Shown piece by piece: positions 22,404-33,727 of a stretch of 64,000 nucleotides of DNA (the first letter of the stretch is position 1; every line of letters starts with the position of its first letter). The stretch comes from Siderastrea radians (Eukaryota; Cnidaria; Anthozoa; Scleractinia; Rhizangiidae). The stretch is from contig OZ024898.1 in assembly GCA_964017195.1 (NCBI GenBank), positions 3,607,482 through 3,671,481 of the forward strand. Direction: 5' to 3'. A model generated the notes under the pieces. The model was not told the origin of the DNA. It saw only the letters and a list, made by a program, of their open reading frames with translations, and made no database searches. Position numbers and translations under genes: made by a program.

Positions 22404-23296
22404 TAGATTTAGCCAAGCCTAAAAGCGGAGCCCCCCTTTTTGTTTTGTCTGTTTTTTGCTTTTGGTTTGTTTTTGCTGGCAGTTATTAATTTGTGAAAAT
22501 ACTCTCATCCAAGTCGTTTTATAAAAAAAAATAATAATAAAAAAAAAGAAAAAAAAACAAAGAAAAAAAAAAGAAAAAATTCTTGCTTCCGCTGAGTGTC
22601 GAACCCGGCTCGTCGGCGTGACATGCCGGTAACTAGTCCACTAGGCCATGGGCGTTTGACCTTATTTGTTTAGTTTATTTTAATATTTATTTCTTTCTTC
22701 GTGACAAGCTGCCTATCAGCATGAAAATGCTGGTGTTTTTCCTGGCAAAATGTGTTCGAAACGCCGTAAAAACCATGGTTGTGGACAGAAAAAACCAAAA
22801 AGCACTAGCTCTGCTATATTTGGCGTCGAAACCGCTGCGAAAAGCTGCGAACTCAAGCGGTGTGCCGACCGAGTTTGAACAGAACCGACGAGGCAAATTT
22901 GAACTTTTTGCCTGAACTTTATCGCCGAATTTCGTTCGCCTAGATTGAACTTTTCCCCTTCCACCAAAAAGACAACTGAGTGTTCTTTTGAACTTTTTTT
23001 TTTGCATTAACAAATTTGTTTTTGACTTTTGTTGTCTTGGCTTCTTTTGCTACAACGCGGGTCAACATGCGATTTCGCGCCGAAAACACACGGGATTCAG
23101 CACAGGGTTATATCCAGTGTAGGAAGTGTATTGGTAGGCCTGTAGTGCGGACGGACGGACGGACGGATGTACGGACGGACGGTCACGTGACTACTACGTC
23201 ACTACCAAAAGTTTTTGGCTTGATAGATTACCAAATTTCCTTAGCAATGGAGCTCCGCTGACGCGCTAGCGCGCTGGCTCCGCTATAATGAATCTA
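22404..23296. mobile_element. 0.9-kb insertion with a tRNA-Asp-like segment on the minus strand
   Basis: Copy 2 lacks this block (see 57180-57200). The ends share TAGATT and AGCGGAGCC in inverted order. An A-rich stretch (22525-22580) is followed by a minus-strand tRNA-like segment at about 22583-22653 with A box TGGCCTAGTGG, B box GGTTCGACACT and anticodon loop ATGTCAC (GUC, Asp-like). The T arm does not pair well. A (GGAC)n run lies at about 23150-23182. Likely a SINE or composite repeat. Confidence 0.6.
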
Positions 23297-24046
23297 GTTA
23301 ATGAGATATTAGTTGTAAATTGTCAAGATTTTTTAAAATTCTTCTTGGCGTTCTTGATTATTTTGGAGAGTAAGGGAAGGTAATGTAAAGAAGAATAAAG
23401 AAGAGTAGACTGGTTTGAAAGTATTTATAGAAGTTGGGAAAACCCGATAATAAAATGAAAATAAACAGTTGAAGTGTTTTTGGTTCGTCAAAGTGAGGGA
23501 TCTAAGAAAGCAGTTTCATAAAGCTTAGACAACAAAAAAGGATTTGTCATGGGTTTTTAAGTGGTAGTGATCATCGGTTAGTTGTTACCGCGACAAACTG
23601 AGACAACGTTAAACAACTTTTTTCTGACGCGACAAAATGTTAATTCCGTTAAAAATCTTCTGTGCCATGGTGCTTTGTCGCCCGATACACGATGTTGAGT
23701 TTCGAATTTTAACGCAACGTTCTTGCAACTCTTAGAAATGGAATTTTTAACGCAGCAAACAGCGTTGAAAATTCTCCACAAGATTGTATCGTGTAAAGAC
23801 CCCATTAAACGGTTTTTAAAACACTTCAACATTCGCTCAGCGTTTTCAAATTGTTGAAGGAATGTTGAGGTCATTTGAACAGGCTTTTGACCATTACTCA
23901 AAAATGTTAAAAGACGTTGAATCCAAATTTAACTAACCTAATTTTGTTTCGACCGCTTTTAACGAGATCATTTTTTACATGAAAGACTTAGTCAAACGGT
24001 CTGTGTGTTGAAGTAAATGTTGAAACCGTTTAATTGGATCTTAACA
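23297..24046. repeat. Shared 3'-flank repeat block with GTTGAA motifs
   Basis: Alignable with 57190-57960 downstream of copy 2, so it is part of the duplicated segment. The 23575-24030 part is rich in AACGTT, GTTGAA and GTTAAA motifs in both orientations, like a MITE. No gene supported. Confidence 0.6.
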
Positions 24047-24332
24047 GAGCGCGATGGTGTGGTGGTTAGCGCGTTGAACTTCAGATCTGAAGATCGGTGG
24101 TTCGCCCAGTCCCTGCCATCGTGTAGTTTCCTTAGACAAGAAACGTTAGCCCACATTGTCTCTCTCCACCCAGGTGTATAATTATAAGACGTACTGCTGG
24201 GGTAACCCAGCGATGGACTAGCATCCCATCCAGGGGAGAGTAGCAATACTCTCAGTTGCTTCGGGCTTCAGAAACCAGGATAAGCTCCGGCCGTGTGGGC
24301 CTCCTTGGCTTGTATGCGACTTTACTTTACCT
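24047..24332 (+). mobile_element. tRNA-derived SINE C
   Basis: A box region TGGTGTGGTGGTTAGCGCG, damaged B box, the same body as the other SINEs and a (CTTTA)n-like tail. Copy 2 has no SINE at the matching point (CCTTAACATCAAGTTC), so it inserted after the duplication. Confidence 0.8.
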
Positions 24333-25450
24333 AACATCGAGATTAACATTTATACTGTACAAGTTAACTTAAGAAGGTCCTAACTTTAGTCTGGAAGAAG
24401 CTGATAAATGTGGACACTCAAATGAAAGCTACCGAGCAGTACTTTCTTGTGATCATTTTTGTAAATATTACGTTATGATTGTTGAGACAAATCCCCCGAA
24501 ATGGTTGCCCCTATTATCACCTTTCTAGTTTCTGTTTCATGTCCCCGCCGGCGCTAAAAAGGCGATTGACAACAAGTTGTCTTTCTCTCAATCTTCTCAG
24601 CTCTAATATTTAGCTTTTCCGGTGCTCGGCGCGCAAACGCTGTATTGGTATGCCTACGTTTAAAATTGACGCAACTTAAACTTGACTGCACTCAATACAG
24701 GCCACATTAAAGATGCGAAGAGAAACCACATGCAAAATAATCATAGTAGTTTTCGTGCGAGGTTTACAAGACAGTTTGATATCGATAACATCCGTCCACG
24801 CACTCCCCCAGCCCCTTGAGGCAGTCACTGAAGCTATCTTAGTGCTCAAATTGGGTAACTTTTAATTCTAAAACACCCTGCGTAAGAAAGCTTGAAAATA
24901 TCACCACGGGAAAACAACACATACTAGCTTTTTCTTTCCAGAATTCTCTTGAGGTCGTAGGAAGCTTGAAGATAATAGTTTACTAATGTATGTAGGATAA
25001 AGTTAACCCTCAAAGTCCTAAAAAGTGCCAATTGGCGCGTAAGGCCATAACTTTTCCATATCTTGGACAAAATGTGGTCGATCTCTATGAAATTTTGTCA
25101 CCAAAATTGCCTTGTTAAGCTCTGTTTATTAAAAGCATAAAATTGTGCCCTCCTCTTATCTATCATGGGGCTGACCACTCCCTTTCTACTTCTTAATAGA
25201 CAGGTGGTGTAAGGCAATTGTCAATATTAATCTCTGTTCACTGGGAGCTGCAAAAGAAGCTGTATTTTATTGGTTCACCCAAATATCTGAGACGATTGAA
25301 GCCTTGTCCAACTTTTTCTTAAATGTACCGGTGAATGTTATAACCCGTAAGTGTTTTGTTTAATGATTGTTTATGAACAGAGAACTTTTTCTGCAGTACT
25401 GCTTTTAACATTAATATCAAGCTGTACAGTGTGGTTCTCACTTTTGAGCC
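24333..25450. repeat. Distal part of the duplicated 3' flank, copy 1
   Basis: Alignable with 57960-59175 and, more weakly, 59400-60180 (GCACTCCCCCAGCC, CAATATTTAGCTTTTCC-like and GAGCAGTACTTTC landmarks). Homology with copy 2 stops at CTCACTTTTGAGCCTRTGG, exactly where the minisatellite begins. Confidence 0.7.
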
Positions 25451-25530
25451 TGTGGTACCTGTAGTACCTGTAGTAGCTGTAGTACCAATAGTGCTTGTCT
25501 AATAGTACCTGTAGTACCAGTAGTACTACG
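25451..25530. repeat. Minisatellite, reverse-orientation patch
   Basis: Units of GTACCTGTA and variants, the reverse complement of the main 9-bp array downstream. Marks the breakpoint of the AGO duplication in copy 1. Confidence 0.8.
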
Positions 25531-25904
25531 ATCAAAGAGTTGGAAACTTCAAACCTTTTCCAGTCAAAATGCTTGCAATAGGCTTTATTCAGATTATAGT
25601 GTCATATGCATAAAATTCCACACCAAGCCTCGTTTGCGCGAATTATTCTCAAATCTCTACCAATTTCAAGCAGTTTTTACGTGGGTATTCTTTTCATCTT
25701 TACTACTTTGGAAATTTCTCCATGACAAGATTCAAAACAATGCATTTCCAAAACGAGGCTTGGTGTTGAAACAAGCCTGTCTGACGTTAACGCACACAAG
25801 GGCCATTAAGAATTAAAAAATAGAAGCATTAAAAAAAAAAGCCGAAAAATCTCAGCATTACGTACAATCGAGTCCCTGAATTAACTCTTCTGCGCGCCTT
25901 TAAC
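25531..25904. other. Short spacer inside the minisatellite region
   Basis: AT-rich sequence with a small inverted pair (CCACACCAAGCCTCGTTT near 25619 and AAACGAGGCTTGGTG near 25750). No gene supported. Confidence 0.45.
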
Positions 25905-26268
25905 GGGGTTAAAGGTACTACGCGTTCTACAAGTACTACACGTACTGCAAGTACTATAAGTACTAAAGGTACTACAGGTCTACAGGTACTACATGTACTA
26001 CAGGTACTAATGGTACTACAAGTACTACTAGTACTACTGGTACTACAAGTACCACAAGAACTACAAGTACTACAAGTTTTACAGGTACAACAGGTACTAC
26101 AGGTACTACTGGTACTACTGGTACTACAAGTACTACAGGTACTACAGGTACTACAGGTACTACAGGTACTACAAGTACTACAAGTACTACAAGTACTACA
26201 AGTACTACAGGTACTGCAGGTACTACAAGTACTACAGGTACTACTGGTACTACAGGTACTACAGGTAC
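25905..26268 (+). repeat. 9-bp-unit minisatellite, left segment
   Basis: Tandem GTACTACAG/GTACTACAA/GTACTACTG units. It is interrupted at 26269 by a hAT-like element, then resumes at 28558. Its long reading frames encode only monotonous VLQ or GTT repeats and are not genes. Confidence 0.92.
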
Positions 26269-28557
26269 CAGGGGCGTAGCCAGGATTTTTAACCTCCCAC
26301 CACCCCCCCCCCCCTCCTTAAGTCCTAACTTCTTTTAGGCAGCTTTTATTAAATTTTCTTTTCATCACTATGGGGAAGTTTCGTTTTAAGCGTAAGCGTT
26401 CTTACTTGATATGAGATGAGAACTAAGTCGTAAAATTCTTTGTCAGTTGCTTTCTTGGGATCATTGAAGCGTTCCGATCGCCTATCATAATAGAGCGAAC
26501 ATACTGGCGGTATCTCGGAGTTTTATTCACAAACAAGGGGTCACAAATGAGTGATTTTTTACCGCTGTGTACCACGTTGTTTTTGACCGGCATTGTTTGC
26601 CTTCCAAAAGCACCTTTATAGACGTAATTGTGTCCTAGTTAAGTTTCATTTAGGTCCACACTTTCTTACAAATCTGCAAAAAACAACCAAATCGAAATCC
26701 TGAGACTATGTAAAATTAATATAAGAGTGAATAGCTTTCATAAAAAGATATAATGGTCTTCGGTTACAAGCACAGGGCCCTCGGGGGGGGGGGGGCACTC
26801 AACAAGTTTTTGTACGGGGAGGGTCCGTCCCGATGTCCAACCCCTTACCCTTTTGTATACCATTTTTGACAGAAAAGGTACCCCTTTCGTATACCTTCAA
26901 TTGAAAAATGGTACCCCTTTCACATACCTACTAAAGAACACTGCATCCCTTTTCTAAACCCTTGGAAGAAAGTCTTCTTGTCGTTTTCATGTAGCGTTTA
27001 GTAAATTAAAATGATACAGACATAAGGTGCATCTGTTCGAAATATTTTAATTAAAGGCCCTTTCAAATACCTAAATGACAGAACCCTTTCATATACTTCA
27101 GCTCGTGAAATCCCTACCCCTTTATATACCTGAAGCCTGAAAAATGTACCCCTTTTGGGCTGAGCCTCCCCGTATAGCCCATTATAGGGAGTACCCCCCC
27201 TCCCGGGCACAGGGCTTAAACGTTTGTCCTTCTTCCCAGCTGTAAACTTAGAAATGACCCCCCTAAAGTCTATTTCCTTCAGTGTTTATGTACACGTTCC
27301 ACGAATAGCGAACTCAACCGCGTATCCGACATAGGGCTCCGAAGTGGCGTCGTGATCTTCTTCATGCTACTGAAGCTTTGCTCTGCAACAAACGTTGACA
27401 CAGGATACGTAAAAAGCGTCAGTCTTGACGGCTACATAAATTCCAGGGTAAAGTTCTGGATTGGCAAAGTCCAGTGTTTCTACCAAGGTCTGGGGAATGC
27501 CACCTTCAACCAACAGCCACCTTTGACACCACCTAGTCACTTCTCGTTTGAATTCATCAAGGAACATATGCATGTCTTCGTAATATGGGTTATACATGTC
27601 TTCCACACCCTTTTAAGTCAGGTCTTGAAGATCTCCTGAAATTTGATATTTAAGATAAATGTAACACAAATATAAAATGGAAATGTAACGGTATCATCAC
27701 GAGAACAAGCAACTACCTGGTATTAGATGTTGTGCTTGAAATAAGCCTGGTTAGGGTTTCACTGACAGCTCTGGCGTTGACTTCCGATATAAGGTGATGC
27801 AGAAATGGAAAGTAAACTGCTCTCTCGGAAGTGAAGTATCCGCCTCGACGTTTTCACAGTGTTGCTGCTGGAGGGATGCTCGGATTTTTCTTTTATAAAG
27901 CAGCAATGTCTGTTGCTTTGTCTAGCAACGAATCCCAGACAGAATCGTCATTCCTCTCCACCTGAAAGACTGATGGACAGACTTTTGCTTCCTTGGACGC
28001 TTGCACCAGATTCAATTCAGCGGTTTAAATGAAATGAGCATCTTGAAATTCTAACTATCAGAAACACATGGCAAAGTGTAATTATAACATAAAATTTGAA
28101 CTCACATGGCTCTTCGGTTTCTTCACGCTGCTCCGTCATTCTGTCAATGCTGATGGCAAAGTAATAACCTGTAATATATTGGGTCATGGTAAACCTAGCA
28201 AATCAAGGGTCTCATTCGAACACAGGCCGATCCAAGGCTATAAAAGGAGGTGACCACAACGCGTTCACTCCTTACCATCCCGCTTGGTTTCTGCTCTCTA
28301 TTTTCCCGCCTTTTTTGGACCATTCCAACAATGAATCACGTGGCTTCTCCTTGAAAACCGACATTCGGGTTTGGAAAAACGCCGGCCGTTGTTTTATAAA
28401 CAACATTTCTAGGCCACAAGAGGTGAAAAATGACTTGAGGCATGTGCTTTTTAAAATAATTATCTTTTATTTATTTGCTTTTTTATTCCTTTTATTTTGT
28501 TTTACTTTATTTTTTATTTTCGAATTTTGTCCGTGCGTACAGGTAGCTACGCCCCTG
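26269..28557 (-). mobile_element. hAT-like transposon remnant inserted in the minisatellite
   Basis: Terminal inverted repeats CAGGGGCGTAGCCAGG and, at the right end, CAGGGGCGTAGCTACC inverted. On the minus strand at 27367-27606 a fragment reads WCQRWLLVEG..PQTLVETLD and FANPELYPGIYVAVKT, which I recognise as the segment before the hAT C-terminal dimerisation motif. The rest is decayed and contains a nested insertion at 26779-27206. Target duplications cannot be read because both flanks are minisatellite. Confidence 0.7.
26779..27206. mobile_element. Nested 428-bp repeat with 9-bp flanking duplication
   Basis: GCACAGGGC occurs at 26770-26778 and 27207-27215. The ends are a G-run (CCTCGGGGGG...) and the inverse C-run (...CCCCCCCTCCCGG). 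The interior repeats GGTACCCCTTT and ATATACC motifs in both orientations. Nested inside the hAT-like element. Confidence 0.65.
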
Positions 28558-29030
28558 GGTACTACTAGTACTACAGGTACTACTAGTGCTACAAGTACTA
28601 CAGGTACTACAGGTACTGCAGGTACTACAGGTACTACAGGTACTACAGGTACTACTGGTACTACAGGTACTACAGGTACTACAAGTACTACAGGTACTAC
28701 AGGTACTACAGGTACTACAAGTACTACAGGTACTACTGGTACTACAGGTACTACAGGTACTACAGGTACCACAAGAACTACAAGTACTACAGGTACTACT
28801 AGTGCTACAAGTACTACAGGTACTACAGGTACTGCAGGTACTACAGGTACTACAGGTACTACAGGTACTACTGGTACTACAGGTACTACAGGTACTACAA
28901 GTACTACAGGTACTACTGGTACTACAGGTACTACAGGTACTACAGGTACCACAAGAACTACAAGTACTACCGAATACTAGTGGTACTACTAGTACTACAG
29001 GTACTACAAGTACTACAGGTACTACAGGTA
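28558..29030 (+). repeat. 9-bp-unit minisatellite, middle segment
   Basis: Same GTACTACAG unit family. Contains a larger internal repeat: about 200 bp ending in CACAAGAACTACAAGTACTA occurs twice (28560-28790 and 28791-28970), a higher-order unit. Confidence 0.92.
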
Positions 29031-29513
29031 TAGCCTGCGTAGCAGGCGTAAACGGGGAAGGGGAGCGAGAACGCGGGAGAAAAATGGGGTTCTGGGAGCT
29101 AGGGACGAGGGAACGCCTGCTACAAAGACCCCCATTTTTTCATCTCCGCCCACCGATTTTTAGGTAATCCAATTAAAAATTTTCAAGGTTTAGACCACTG
29201 CAAAACCGTGTACGATCAAAGCTTGCTCTACGTTGGATCACTAGATCGTGACCAGTCAAAAGAAGATAAAATACGGAAATAATGCAAAGACTGGTCAGAC
29301 AACGTGCACGAGGCGTAAATACAATATTTCGGCTGGCCAACACCAGCCTTCTTCAGGTTTATTGAATGAAACGCGAATTTACATGGTCTTTATATAACGA
29401 ACCGGAAATAACAGGGCAGGGCTACGTGGTGTGTTAAAAATACAGAAAAAATATTAATAATGAAATAAAAGCCGAAATACAGTGTAATAGAGATAAGGAA
29501 AAAGCTGGTTGGA

Positions 29514-29711
29514 TTACATTTCATCTCTTCTGTTAAGACCTGCAGGCTCCAGTGTGTTTCCTCGGTGGATGAGGAATGCCTCACGAGCCTTTCTAACTAA
29601 ATCACGATTGGTATATAATTTTTCAAGTGGTATAAGAAGCATATGATTAACCGTATGATTGCCAGTAATAAAGTGTCGTGAGACAGCGGTAGGATTGTAG
29701 CTGGAGGTGTT
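29514..29711 (-). pseudogene. Penelope-like element fragment (C-terminal endonuclease region)
   Basis: The minus strand reads NTSSYNPTAVSRHFITGNHT, then LLIPLEKLYTNRDLVRKARE, AFLIHRGNTLEPAGLN and a stop at 29514. It resembles the GIY-YIG-type C-terminus of Penelope-like retroelements. Downstream on the same strand (about 29320-29360) is a GAAGAAGGCTGGTG...CAGCCGAAA stretch of the kind seen after such ORFs. No reverse transcriptase domain remains. Confidence 0.6.
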
Positions 29712-29988
29712 GATCCAATTAAGTTAACTGTCAATGCAACCACCAATCAGAAACAGGCGAGCACTTTTCTGCATGACTGACTGCACGCAGGAATTTAACC
29801 AAGCGTCTAAAAATATAGTTTATAGGATGAGAATTTTTTTCCAATCAAAGAACAACTTATAATTGCGCTTATTTTCGAAATAAGAGACATGAAGCTTTTC
29901 TAAATAAAAAGATTCATTAAGATAAACCCCTCTTTGTTTCTGAAAATCAAATGTTCAATTTTCGCTTCTAGCAAGCGAAGAACCGCGA

Positions 29989-32040
29989 CGGAGGGTGTAA
30001 ACTGCAGGTTGCAGGTTGCAGGTGCAGGTTGCAGGTTGCAGGTTGCAGGTTGCAGGTTGCAGGTTGCAGGTTGCAGGTTGCAGGTGCAGGTTGCAGGTTG
30101 CAGGTTGCAGGTTGCAGGTTGCAGGTTGCGATTATATATTTTTTCAAACAGAAGATGTATGATCTTTATATGGTACGTTTCTTCTTAAATTTCTTCAAGA
30201 AAATCAGAATTGCTTCATTTGTAAAGAAACCTTGGTAATCAGAAACTTGAACTGGACTAGACTCTTGGTATGTAAGTTTTCGGAACCGTTTCAATGTGTT
30301 CTCACAGATACGCCACACTCCCAGTTTGGAATGGAAATATTAGGTGAAAGGTGCGGTTTAATCGTTAACTTTTGGCGATGATCCACCGAGGCCATAATGG
30401 AGATCAACCGCCACCCACTTTAAATTTCCCGAAGATGCTGAGATTTTTAAGTCCGTGGAGTTGACAATTTTAGGAAAAATCACAATAGTTGTAAGTTTTG
30501 AAAACATGTTTCGACAAACTGCTGTCATCTTCAGTTCAGCAATTACCATTACATAATTTTTCAATTGGTGTAACACATACAAGTATTAAGACAGGCGGTT
30601 TTAATAACAACAATAGAATGACTCGATCACAGGATTGTAAAGATTACAGGATCGGGCATTAATTTAACTGCTAATGTATAATGTGAACTTATTGAAATTA
30701 CCAGTGAGCTTGCATCATAAATGCAAACAAAATCCAGTTATATTAACCAGCCAAAAACCAGTCACCTTGCAGAACTGAAATTAACATTTCAACTTAATTT
30801 CAATTCGATATGTTGTGCAAAGTGCAAGTAATCAAATATGCTGCACATTATTGTGTATTCGCACATTCTTGCTTAGTTAACTATAGGAGCATGAAAACTA
30901 CAACCTTGAACTTTGAAATGTTTCTTTTCAGAATGTTCTTCAAACACTATTGTAAAGTAGAGCTTGAGGCCAAATTTGGGGCCAAATTCTTTTCTCGTTT
31001 GGCAATTTTGCAGCCCGTCAAGCTAGTTTTCGATTGCCATTGATACTTCGACACTGGTTCCGAAAACATCTGAGTGTTTTTTTTGTCTGAGGCATTTCAT
31101 TCGCTTTTATTCAAGCGCAACGTGTACATTTTTAACCACAACCGTGTGAAAGTATTAGCACTTTCACTTTTTATCTGCCACAAATTTATGCTTATTAAAG
31201 CAAGACACAGAAACGCTCGAGAAAAAATAAAATTCTTGAAACTCGTTGCTTTTGACGATGTTATCGGCTTTTCACGTGTTAATCATGGGTTTTATTTGGT
31301 TCGGATTGGTGATGATATACAACAAAAATGCTGCTCTCGAGCCTACAAACATGCAAAATTAAACCTGCTGAACAAAACCTGGTAAAACTGTATGACCCCA
31401 TCGGCATGACACCTCTGTCTTTGCCAAGTCTCTTTTGTTCAACGTTTGATATTCCTTCGTCCTAACTAAGCTACTTGGGAGACTTTTTTATGGCATGCCT
31501 TTTCATATAAAAAGGACAATTTTTACAAATAATTGAAGCCATTCTTACTCCTTTAATTTTGTTATCCTTTAATTAACTGCTTTTTACTTTGTAATTAACC
31601 TGCAACCCCCAACTTGCAACCCGCTACCCACAATCCGCAACCTGCAACCTGCAACCTGCACCTGCAACCTGCAACCTGCAACCTGCAACCTGCACCTGCA
31701 ACCTGCAACCTGCAACCTGCAACCTGCACCTGCAACCTGCAACCTGCACCTGCAACCTGCAACCTGCAACCTGCACCTGCAACCTGCAACCTGCAACCTG
31801 CACCTGCAACCTGCAACCTGCAACCTGCAACCTGCAACCTGCAACCTGCAACCTGCACCTGCAACCTGCACCTGCAACCTGCAACCTGCAACCTGCAACC
31901 TGCACCTGCAACCTGCAACCTGCACCTGCAACCTGCAACCTGCACCTGCAACCTGCAACCTGCAACCTGCAACCTGCACCTGCAACCTGCAACCTGCACC
32001 TGCAACCTGCAACCTGCAACCTGCAGTTTACACCCTCCGG
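29989..32040. mobile_element. Fold-back transposon with arms made of GCAGGTT repeats
   Basis: Ends CGGAGGGTGTAAACTGCAGG and the inverse at the right. AACCGCGA flanks both sides (29981-29988, 32041-32048), an 8-bp target duplication. Immediately inside each end is a tandem array of 7-bp GCAGGTT mixed with 6-bp GCAGGT units: about 130 bp on the left (30002-30128) and about 390 bp on the right (31636-32025), in opposite orientation. An 8-bp duplication fits hAT-like elements; no transposase recognised inside. Confidence 0.85.
30129..31597. other. Interior of the fold-back element
   Basis: AT-rich, with open frames up to 103 codons (31074-31385, plus strand) that I do not recognise. No splice or promoter signal argues for a gene. 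Confidence 0.4.
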
Positions 32041-32491
32041 AACCGCGATACATTTAGAACGGCATTTATATTGACCGAAGTGCCTGTTTTAAAATTTCAA
32101 AAGTTACGCGAAAGCCATAATATGAAGAATCGGACAATAAAAAAAAACATTTCAATACAAATTTACAATAAAAAATGTAAGTTACTTTGCCATGGATTCC
32201 CTACAAAGTCAACAGCTTGAGTGATGTCTCATGCAACCGCAGATTTCTCTTTAAAACAACCTTCTGTTCTCAAAGAATAATTTCTTCGCTTTTAGTTCTC
32301 TGAGTTCCACTGTTTAAGGGGTCGAGCGTCTCTTAGTCTTAGGGCTTCTTCTTCCGATTTATAGTTCTCAAAGGGCGAGTCTTCGCTCCGATAACGGGAT
32401 ATTTACACTGCCTTGAAATTCACGCGTGAAACGGTGCAGTGCTTTTTTGAAATCTTCTCGGAAAATGACAAAATCTCTTCTCTCTAGGACT

Positions 32492-32602
32492 GTATCCCGT
32501 TGGCAAAACCGCTAAAACATCTCTTCCCTTTAGAAGAGCTCTAACTGCCGTTTCTTGCTCTGGTTTCAAGACAATTTCGCTACCTGGCCCGGCCTGCTGC
32601 AA
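32492..32602 (-). pseudogene. RecQ-like helicase fragment
   Basis: The minus strand encodes LKPEQETAVRALLKGRDVLA followed by VLPTGY, matching the Q-motif and the start of Walker A of RecQ-type helicases. The expected GKS does not follow in frame. Either an orphan first exon or a decayed fragment carried by the surrounding TIR element. Confidence 0.55.
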
Positions 32603-32828
32603 CCAAGTTCAAATCTTCTAACTGCACGTCCTCGTCAAATTACGTCATTCCCGTGGGACGTACTGTCAAAAATTAACCAATCAGAATTTTGCGGCCGCTG
32701 GCGGCCGTAGAAATGAAAAAATGGGGGTCTTTGTAGCAGGCGTTCCCTCGTCCCTAGCCCCCAGTCCCCCTTCTCCCTCGTTCTTGCTCCCCTTCTCCCT
32801 CCCCGTTTACGCCTGCTACGCAGGCTAC

Positions 32829-32980
32829 TACAGGTACTACAAATACTACAGGTACTATTAGTACTACAGGTACTACAAGTACTACAGGTACTACTAGTAT
32901 TACAGGTACTCCAGGTACTACAGGTACTACTGCTACTACAGGTACTTTTGGTACTGCAGGTACTATAAGTACTAGAAACG
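32829..32980 (+). repeat. 9-bp-unit minisatellite, right segment
   Basis: Continues the GTACTACAG family after the 3.8-kb element, so the three segments were once one array. Confidence 0.88.
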
Positions 32981-33727
32981 TACTTACATTCCATAAAGCT
33001 GAGATGTAGAGTGGCTATATTCGTGACGGTTATCATGGACCTATTACCCTTTTTTTGCAACTTGTCTCGCAATTTTGTTGCGATACAAGTTGCACGAAAA
33101 ATTGCCCAGTGTAACACACCCTGAAATGAACATCTTTCGCAACTTTTTTGGTGCCGCAACCGTTGCGAGAAGTAGAAGTCGGTTCTACTTTTCGCAACGA
33201 TCCTCGCAACGCTGCAACGAATTTTTTTCGGCGTCAACGTTGCGTGCAACTTGTACGTGTCTCGCAAATTGTGGGACAAGCTGCAAGAAAAATTGCCTGG
33301 AGTAACAGGAAAATTTGTCAAATTTGGGGCAGTTTTCCACGCGCCTTATCTCGAAAACGAAGTCGGTGCCCCCCCCCCCCCTCCACCCGTCCATTTGCAT
33401 CTCTGACCGTAGTCGTTATCTGACTGTAGCAAATGTACAAAAAAAATCGGTGTTGTAGAAGATTTTCGCGCGAACATCCTTCACTGAGGCATGAAAGAGA
33501 GGCATCATCAAATATACACCAGGAAAAGGGGTATCAGTCATTGCCCCAAAAGACTCCACGCAAAAAGGCATCACGCAAAAAAGCCATCACGCTAAGTGAT
33601 CCTTACCGGGGAGGAGTGGGTAAGAGAGTTTCGAGTTCACGAGAAAGATGGCGTACGGATGAAGGTCGATCGTGTTAGAAAATCCTCTCTGGTGTCCTCA
33701 AAATCGTCAGTTAATTATTTTTACCAA
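32981..33727. other. Spacer with GCAAC-rich repeat
   Basis: From about 33055 to 33305 GCAAC/GTTGC motifs recur. CAAGTTGCACGAAAAATTGC and CAAGCTGCAAGAAAAATTGC are direct repeats about 190 bp apart. A 12-13-base C run lies near 33370. The remainder has no recognised gene. Confidence 0.5.

Larger units (their letters stand above)
29031..32828. mobile_element. 3.8-kb TIR element holding nested insertions
   Basis: Left end TAGCCTGCGTAGCAGGCGTA and right end its inverse (TACGCCTGCTACGCAGGCTA). The inverted arms run about 120 bp, including GCCTGCTACAAAGACCCCCA. Both flanks are 9-bp minisatellite. Inside are a Penelope-like fragment (29514-29711), the fold-back element (29989-32040) and a RecQ-like fragment (32492-32602). 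Superfamily not identified. Confidence 0.7.

Noticed and set aside
27352..27639. Plus-strand 95-codon frame
   Set aside because: Antisense to the recognisable hAT fragment at 27367-27606.
26010..29167. Long open frames of Gly-Thr-Thr, Val-Leu-Gln or Val-Val-Pro repeats
   Set aside because: They are readings of the 9-bp minisatellite, present in several frames and on both strands.
25905..32025. CRISPR-like regular repeats
   Set aside because: Eukaryotic contig, units of 6-17 bp with no unique spacers and no Cas genes.
31584..32057. Overlapping frames of 130-152 codons on both strands
   Set aside because: All derive from the GCAGGTT arrays of the fold-back element; no non-repetitive coding sequence.
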